Positions 59,921 through 64,000 of a stretch of DNA of 64,000 bases are shown here, in pieces (position 1 is the first letter of the stretch; the number at the start of each line of letters is the position of its first letter). The position numbers were made by a program, and so were the translations under genes. The stretch comes from Deinococcus yavapaiensis KR-236 (lineage in GTDB: Bacteria; Deinococcota; Deinococci; Deinococcales; Deinococcaceae). Location of the stretch: NCBI RefSeq assembly GCF_003217515.1, contig NZ_QJSX01000002.1:145242-209241 (forward strand), in the 5' to 3' direction. The notes under the pieces were generated by a model. That model saw only the letters and a program-made list of their open reading frames with translations. It made no database searches and was not told the DNA's origin.

Positions 59921-60868
59921 ATGACGACGCTCATCAACGAAGATCCTGCCAAGCTCGCCGCCTTCGAAGCTCGCATCGCGCGCGGCGAGAAGATCGAGCC
60001 CGGCGACTGGATGCCAGCCGAGTACCGCCGCCAACTCATCCGGATGATCAGCCAGCACGCCCACTCCGAGTACGTCGGGATGCTGCCGGAGGGAGCCTGG
60101 ATCACGCGGGCGCCCAGCCTGCGCCGCAAAATGATTCTCATCGCCAAGGTGCAGGACGAGGCGGGCCACGGTCAGTACCTCTACCACGCCGCCGAAACGC
60201 TCGGCGCGACGCGCGAAGAGATGATGGACGCGCTTTTGACGGGCCGCGCGAAGTACTCCAGCATCTTCAACTACCCGAGCCTCACGTGGGCGGACGTCGG
60301 CATGATCGGATGGCTCGTGGACGGCGCCGCGATCCGCAACCAGACGATGCTGGCGGGCTGCTCGTACGGTCCGTACTCGCGCGCGATGGTGCGCATCTGC
60401 TCCGAGGAGACCTTCCACCACAAGCAGGGCAAGGAAATGATCCTCGCGTACGCCAACGGCACGCCCAAGCAACGTGCGATGGCGCAAGACGCCCTCGACC
60501 GCTGGTGGTGGCCTTCGCTCATGATGCTCGGCCCGCACGACCAAGACTCGCCGAACTCGGGCCCCCTCATGAAGTGGGGCATCAAGCTCAAGAGCAACGA
60601 CGAGGTGCGCCAGGAATTCATCAACGAGCACGTTCCCGAACTGCAGGAGGCGGGCCTCACGATTCCCGATCCCGACTTGCATCAAGACGAGCACGGCAAC
60701 TGGGTCCACGGCCCCATCGATTGGAGCGAGTTCTGGCGCGTCGTGAAGGGGGGCGGCCAGTGCAACAAGGAACGCATGGACGCCCGCAACGACGCCCACG
60801 CCGAAGGCGCCTGGGTACGAGAAGCGATGCAGGCGTACGCGAGCCGCGCCCTGCAAGCGGCGGATTGA
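59921..60868 (+). CDS. paaA: Phenylacetyl-CoA 1,2-epoxidase catalytic subunit PaaA
   Basis: 315 residues. A ferritin-like diiron monooxygenase subunit that epoxidises the ring of phenylacetyl-CoA. The iron ligands are in AHSEYVGMLPEG (Glu), KVQDEAGHGQYL (Glu, His), and ICSEETFHHKQGKEM (Glu, His). Lys and Gln around GGGQCNKERMDAR bind CoA. ATG 59921 has the Shine-Dalgarno GGAGGA 5 nt upstream and a 55-nt leader. First gene of paaABCD. Confidence 0.96.
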   Translation: MTTLINEDPAKLAAFEARIARGEKIEPGDWMPAEYRRQLIRMISQHAHSEYVGMLPEGAWITRAPSLRRKMILIAKVQDEAGHGQYLYHAAETLGATREEMMDALLTGRAKYSSIFNYPSLTWADVGMIGWLVDGAAIRNQTMLAGCSYGPYSRAMVRICSEETFHHKQGKEMILAYANGTPKQRAMAQDALDRWWWPSLMMLGPHDQDSPNSGPLMKWGIKLKSNDEVRQEFINEHVPELQEAGLTIPDPDLHQDEHGNWVHGPIDWSEFWRVVKGGGQCNKERMDARNDAHAEGAWVREAMQAYASRALQAAD

Positions 60869-60878
60869 GGCGAGCGAC

Positions 60879-61442
60879 ATGACAACCGAAACGCAGTGGC
60901 CACGCTGGGAAGTCTTCAAGCAAGACACGCCCTCCAAACCTCACCAAGCGGTCGGCAGCGTTCACGCCGCCGATGCTCAGCACGCCCTCGTGACCGCCCG
61001 CACGGTCTTCGTGCGCCGTCCCAGCGCCGTCAGCTTGTGGGTGGTGCCCGCTGACGCCATCTTCGCCAAGACGGCGGAGGAACTGCAGAGTCGAGAAGCG
61101 CCCAGCGAAGCACCTTCGCCGCTCGCCGAGCGGCCTTCGCCCTTCCTCGCCTTTCGCAAGACCAGCCACAAGCGGTCCATGACCTTCGTGGACTTCGCCG
61201 GACAGGTGGACGCCGTCAGTCCCGAGGAAGCTTTGGACCTCGCGCGCGAACGCTTCGCCGACGGAGTCGCGCTCGCGTGGTGGATCGTGCCCCTGGGCGA
61301 CGTCACGAAGAGCGACGACGACGCGGACACCATCGAGAGCTGGTTCGCGCCCGCCAAGGACAAGACGTACCGCCAGCAATCGAGTTACGGCGTGATCGGC
61401 TCGCACGTCAGCAAGCACAAACAGGGGAGGGCGACCGAATGA
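60879..61442 (+). CDS. paaB: PaaB-like subunit of phenylacetyl-CoA epoxidase, tandem-duplicated
   Basis: 187 residues, about twice the length of E. coli PaaB (95). Both halves match PaaB. The first has RWEVFKQ, VGSVHAADAQHALVTAR and SLWVVPADAI. The second has FLAFRK, AVSPEEALDLARERF and LAWWIVPLGDV, and ends SWFAPAKDKTYRQQSSYG, the usual PaaB tail. The halves are joined by a Pro/Glu/Ser linker (about 72-88). PaaB bridges PaaA-PaaC dimers. Its stop overlaps paaC by 4 bp. Confidence 0.92.
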   Translation: MTTETQWPRWEVFKQDTPSKPHQAVGSVHAADAQHALVTARTVFVRRPSAVSLWVVPADAIFAKTAEELQSREAPSEAPSPLAERPSPFLAFRKTSHKRSMTFVDFAGQVDAVSPEEALDLARERFADGVALAWWIVPLGDVTKSDDDADTIESWFAPAKDKTYRQQSSYGVIGSHVSKHKQGRATE

Positions 61443-62191
61443 CGACCCTCGAAGAGGCGTTGATCGCCAAGCTCACGGGCCTTGCCGACGACGAACTCGT
61501 CTTGTCTCACCGTAACGCCGAGTGGGTCGGGCACGCGCCGATCCTCGAAGAGGACATCGCCTTGGCGAACCTCGCGCAAGACGAACTCGGGCACGCCACC
61601 TTGTGGCTGAGCGTGCGCGGCGCCCTCGACGGCTCGGACGCGGACCGCCTCGCCTACTTCCGCGACGCCGCCGAGTTTCGCTCGTCGCGGTTCGTGGAGA
61701 TGCCGCGCGGCGACTGGGCCTTCACGCTGCTACGCCAATTCCTGTTCGACGCGTACGAAGCCTTGTGGCTCGACGCCGCCAAGGACAGCGCCCACGTACC
61801 GCTGCGAGACGTCGCTCAGAAGATGCTGCGCGAGGAGAAATTCCACCTGAGGCACACCAAGATTTGGGTGGAGCGCCTCGGCCTCGGCACCGAGGAGTCC
61901 AACCGCCGCACGCAAGCCGCCTTGGACGTCTTGTGGCCGCTCGCCGCGCAACTCTTCGTCGAGATTCCCGGCGAGGATCTCCTCCTGCAGGCGGGCTACG
62001 TGCCGAACCTCGCGGACGTGCGCGAGAAGTGGACGGCCCTCGTCACGGCACATCTGCAAGCGTCGGGCCTCACCGTTCCCACGACGACTCCGCCCGCGTT
62101 CTCGCGCCAAGAGCACAGCGAGCACCTCGCGCCGATGCTGCGTGAAATGCAGGAAGTGGCCCGCGCCGACGAAACGGCTCTCTCTTGGTGA
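61439..62191 (+). CDS. paaC: Phenylacetyl-CoA epoxidase structural subunit PaaC
   Basis: 250 residues. A ferritin-like paralogue of PaaA that has no diiron site of its own and supports PaaA. Conserved stretches: HAPILEEDIALANLAQDELG, RQFLFDAYEALWLDAAK and MLREEKFHLRHTKIWVERLG. The ATG overlaps the paaB stop (ATGA). Confidence 0.95.
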   Translation: MTTLEEALIAKLTGLADDELVLSHRNAEWVGHAPILEEDIALANLAQDELGHATLWLSVRGALDGSDADRLAYFRDAAEFRSSRFVEMPRGDWAFTLLRQFLFDAYEALWLDAAKDSAHVPLRDVAQKMLREEKFHLRHTKIWVERLGLGTEESNRRTQAALDVLWPLAAQLFVEIPGEDLLLQAGYVPNLADVREKWTALVTAHLQASGLTVPTTTPPAFSRQEHSEHLAPMLREMQEVARADETALSW

Positions 62192-62195
62192 CGTC

Positions 62196-62681
62196 ATGAC
62201 CGTGATGCTCGGCGAAGACGCCATTTGGAACGCCCTCTCGACGATCGCCGACCCGGAGATTCCCGTGGTCAACATCGTCGAGATGGGCATCGTGCGCGAA
62301 GTCCACCTCGACGGGGACACGGTGACCGTCACGATGACGCCGACTTTCAGCGGTTGCCCCGCCCTGCACGTCATGCGCGACGACATCTCGCGGACGGTTC
62401 GATCGCTGGGTCTCTCGCCCCGCGTCGAGACCGTGCTGTCGCCGCCGTGGTCCACCGATTGGATCACGTCCGAAGCCAAAGGCAAGCTGGAAAAGTACGG
62501 CATCGCTCCGCCCGCGCCCGCGTCGGGCACTTTGATCACCCTCGACGAGGACCTCGTGCGCTGCCCGAAGTGCGGCTCGTTCGACACCACCGTGAAGAAC
62601 ACCTTCGGTCCGACGCTGTGCAAGACGATTCACGTCTGCAACGCCTGCAAGGAGCCTTTCGAGGCGTTCAAGAGCTTGTGA
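62196..62681 (+). CDS. paaD: PaaD, iron-sulfur maturation factor of the epoxidase
   Basis: 161 residues. An N-terminal MIP18/DUF59 domain (TIADPEIPVVNIVEMGIVRE, MTPTFSGCPALHVM) and a C-terminal four-Cys knuckle (CPKCGSFDTT, LCKTIHVCNACKEPF). PaaD is thought to help assemble the clusters of PaaE, the reductase subunit, which is not encoded here. It starts 4 nt after the paaC stop. Confidence 0.94.
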   Translation: MTVMLGEDAIWNALSTIADPEIPVVNIVEMGIVREVHLDGDTVTVTMTPTFSGCPALHVMRDDISRTVRSLGLSPRVETVLSPPWSTDWITSEAKGKLEKYGIAPPAPASGTLITLDEDLVRCPKCGSFDTTVKNTFGPTLCKTIHVCNACKEPFEAFKSL

Positions 62682-62687
62682 CGGACC

Positions 62688-63554
62688 TCAGGAGCGCGAG
62701 GAGCGCGCCATGAACGCGCGCAAGGCCGCGTTGAAGGCTTCGGGTTCCGTGCGCATGGGAAGATGACCGACGCCCGGCAGCAACTCCAAGCGCGCGTTCA
62801 CGAGCGTACTCGCGAGGTAGCGTCCGACGGCCTCGGGCACGGCGGCGTCCGCGCGCGTCTGCGTCACGAGGACCGGAAGCGTGCAGTGCGGCAGCCACGC
62901 TCGAAAGTCGGCCTCGAAGATCGCTTGTCCCACGACGCGCACGACGTCGGGCAACACGCAATCGACGCCCTGCGCGACGTCCTCCAGCGTGACGGCCGCC
63001 GCTTCGCCGAGCAGCATGTCGCGCACGGCGTCCCGCCAGCGGGCGCGACCGTTCACCATCGCGTAGAAGGCGTCCAGGAACGCGCGGTCGAAGCCGCCGA
63101 CGTACCCGTCGTCGTCGAGGTAACGCGGCGAGCCCGCCACGAAGACGAGGGCGTCGAAGCGCTCGGGGCAGATCGTGGAGGCGATGAGGCCCGTCATGGC
63201 GCTCATGGACGCCCCGACGAAGGTGACGCGCCGCAAGCCGAGCTCCTCGATCAAGCGCACGAGGTCGAGCGCGTAGCCTTCCAGCGTCGCGTAACGCCGC
63301 GCGCTCCACAAGCTCGCGTCGGCTTCACCGAAACCGGCGAGGTCGTACGTCACGACGCGGTGCGAATCCCGAAACGCTCTCACTTGCGCTTCGAAGACGC
63401 GCTGCGTGCAGCAAAAGCCGTGCGCGAACAGCAACGTCCTTTCGCCGTCGCCGTACACGCGTACGGCCGAGCGCTCGGCGAAGGTCGCGGCGGATGCGCC
63501 GAGGGCAGGCTCCGGGCGCACCGAGAAGTCGGAGACCGAGGTGTGTCGCTTCAT
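62688..63554 (-). CDS. RsbQ-like alpha/beta hydrolase
   Basis: 288 residues. The alpha/beta hydrolase core has LLFAHGFCCTQRVFEAQV (oxyanion loop), the nucleophile Ser in VGASMSAMTGLIAS, Asp in QTRADAAVP and His in GVGHLPMR. The VFVAGSPRYLDDDGYVGGF stretch after the nucleophile is characteristic of RsbQ and its plant relatives D14/KAI2. The first 25 residues are an extension. RsbQ normally binds a small hydrophobic ligand and signals to RsbP, but no partner phosphatase is visible. Shine-Dalgarno GGGAG precedes ATG 63554. Confidence 0.85.
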   Translation of the reverse strand: MKRHTSVSDFSVRPEPALGASAATFAERSAVRVYGDGERTLLFAHGFCCTQRVFEAQVRAFRDSHRVVTYDLAGFGEADASLWSARRYATLEGYALDLVRLIEELGLRRVTFVGASMSAMTGLIASTICPERFDALVFVAGSPRYLDDDGYVGGFDRAFLDAFYAMVNGRARWRDAVRDMLLGEAAAVTLEDVAQGVDCVLPDVVRVVGQAIFEADFRAWLPHCTLPVLVTQTRADAAVPEAVGRYLASTLVNARLELLPGVGHLPMRTEPEAFNAALRAFMARSSRS

Positions 63555-63649
63555 AAAATCTCCCACGATCGTTGAACGTACCGTCACCTTACGGCACGCG
63601 TCGCCTCGCCGCTCATCACATGACGACATCGTGAAGGCGGGCGAAGGGC

Positions 63650-64000
63650 TCACGACCAGGTGGCGTTGAGCTCGTCGCGGAAGGCCCGCGCGGCGCGCAC
63701 GCTCGCCTGCACGTCGAGCCCGCCCGCGTACTGAATGCCACGGCTCGCGTTCACGACCGCGCCGAGCCCGCCGGACCGAAAGGCGGGCGCGAGTTCGGAC
63801 GCGCGGGCACCCTGCACGCCGAGGCCGGGCAGCAGCAAGAGCGCCTTGGGCATGAGTTGGCGAAAGGCGGCGAGTTCGCCAGGATGCGTGGCTCCCACGA
63901 CGGCGCCGACGCACGACCAGTCACCGCCGTCCTCCTCGCCCAGTCGCGCGACTTCGCGCGCGACCTTCTCGGCGACGCCGCCGTCCTGCAGATCCGCGCT
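63650..64000 (-). CDS. pyrF: Orotidine 5'-phosphate decarboxylase PyrF, N-terminus outside the window
   Basis: The last 116 residues of a subfamily 2 PyrF: VGAVVGATHPGELAAFRQLM, then LLLLPGLGVQGARASELAP and GAVVNASRGIQYAG, the phosphate-binding strands. It makes UMP from orotidylate. The frame runs off the right edge; the start is not in the window. Confidence 0.9.
   Translation of the reverse strand, partial: SADLQDGGVAEKVAREVARLGEEDGGDWSCVGAVVGATHPGELAAFRQLMPKALLLLPGLGVQGARASELAPAFRSGGLGAVVNASRGIQYAGGLDVQASVRAARAFRDELNATWS

Overview
The window is a dense, high-GC bacterial chromosome segment that looks like Deinococcus or a close relative; I cannot name the species. The evidence is the Thermus/Deinococcus-type MPHVI ferredoxin, the PaaA-D cluster, an SpeA-type arginine decarboxylase, a dnaX gene with a long A run, and above all the start regions. 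At about 25 genes a TANNNT -10 element ends 5-8 nt before the start codon with no room for a Shine-Dalgarno site. Such leaderless transcripts are known to be abundant in Deinococcus. I see no prophage, insertion sequence, CRISPR array or rRNA, and one tRNA (Asp).

Layout. 1-5.7 kb: a frameshifted acetyltransferase, a 2H phosphoesterase, an M16 peptidase pair, a ferredoxin and a Crp/Fnr regulator. 5.7-12.7 kb: a cell-wall amidase, then a NUDIX-YigZ-hisF-hisIE operon, a 40-residue membrane protein, glpX, a one-chain MntA-HepT toxin-antitoxin homologue and acpS. 12.7-19.1 kb: two secreted paralogues of unknown function, an rRNA-type methyltransferase with speA, tRNA-Asp and tatD. 19.1-27.6 kb: a hypothetical gene, NUDIX, a VWA-metalloprotein/MoxR pair, a LacI regulator, an ABC exporter and an NDH-2. 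27.7-44 kb: a GAF3-PAS-GGDEF-EAL protein, an amidohydrolase, two paralogous metallophosphoesterases, secreted proteins, a BTAD/TPR regulator next to a subtilisin-like lipoprotein, EamA, ispF-trmL and a PEGA protein. 44-53.7 kb: hemL with a CoA-binding protein, dnaX with a methyltransferase, moaA, a GntR regulator with a lipid-A-disaccharide-synthase-like protein, and glycerate kinase. 53.7-64 kb: catabolism, with aldehyde dehydrogenase and E1 alpha/beta, a TetR regulator, a guanidinium exporter under a guanidine-III riboswitch, a ZIP transporter, paaABCD, an RsbQ-like hydrolase and the end of pyrF.

How the parts work together. Upstream of glpX and of paaA lie the same palindromic operator arms (CCTAAC-N4-GTTAGG), and a related palindrome sits at the aldehyde dehydrogenase/E1 operon. 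The TetR gene lies between the last two, so one repressor may link aromatic-acid and 2-oxoacid catabolism to gluconeogenesis. Two unrelated gene pairs (MntA-HepT/acpS and eamA/ispF) use an identical 19-bp bidirectional promoter in which both strands carry overlapping -10 elements and both start codons lie 7 nt downstream. The most distinctive loci are these regulatory architectures, the fused MntA-HepT protein, the guanidine-III switch, the dnaX slippage site and the secreted paralogue family at 12.7-14.8 kb.
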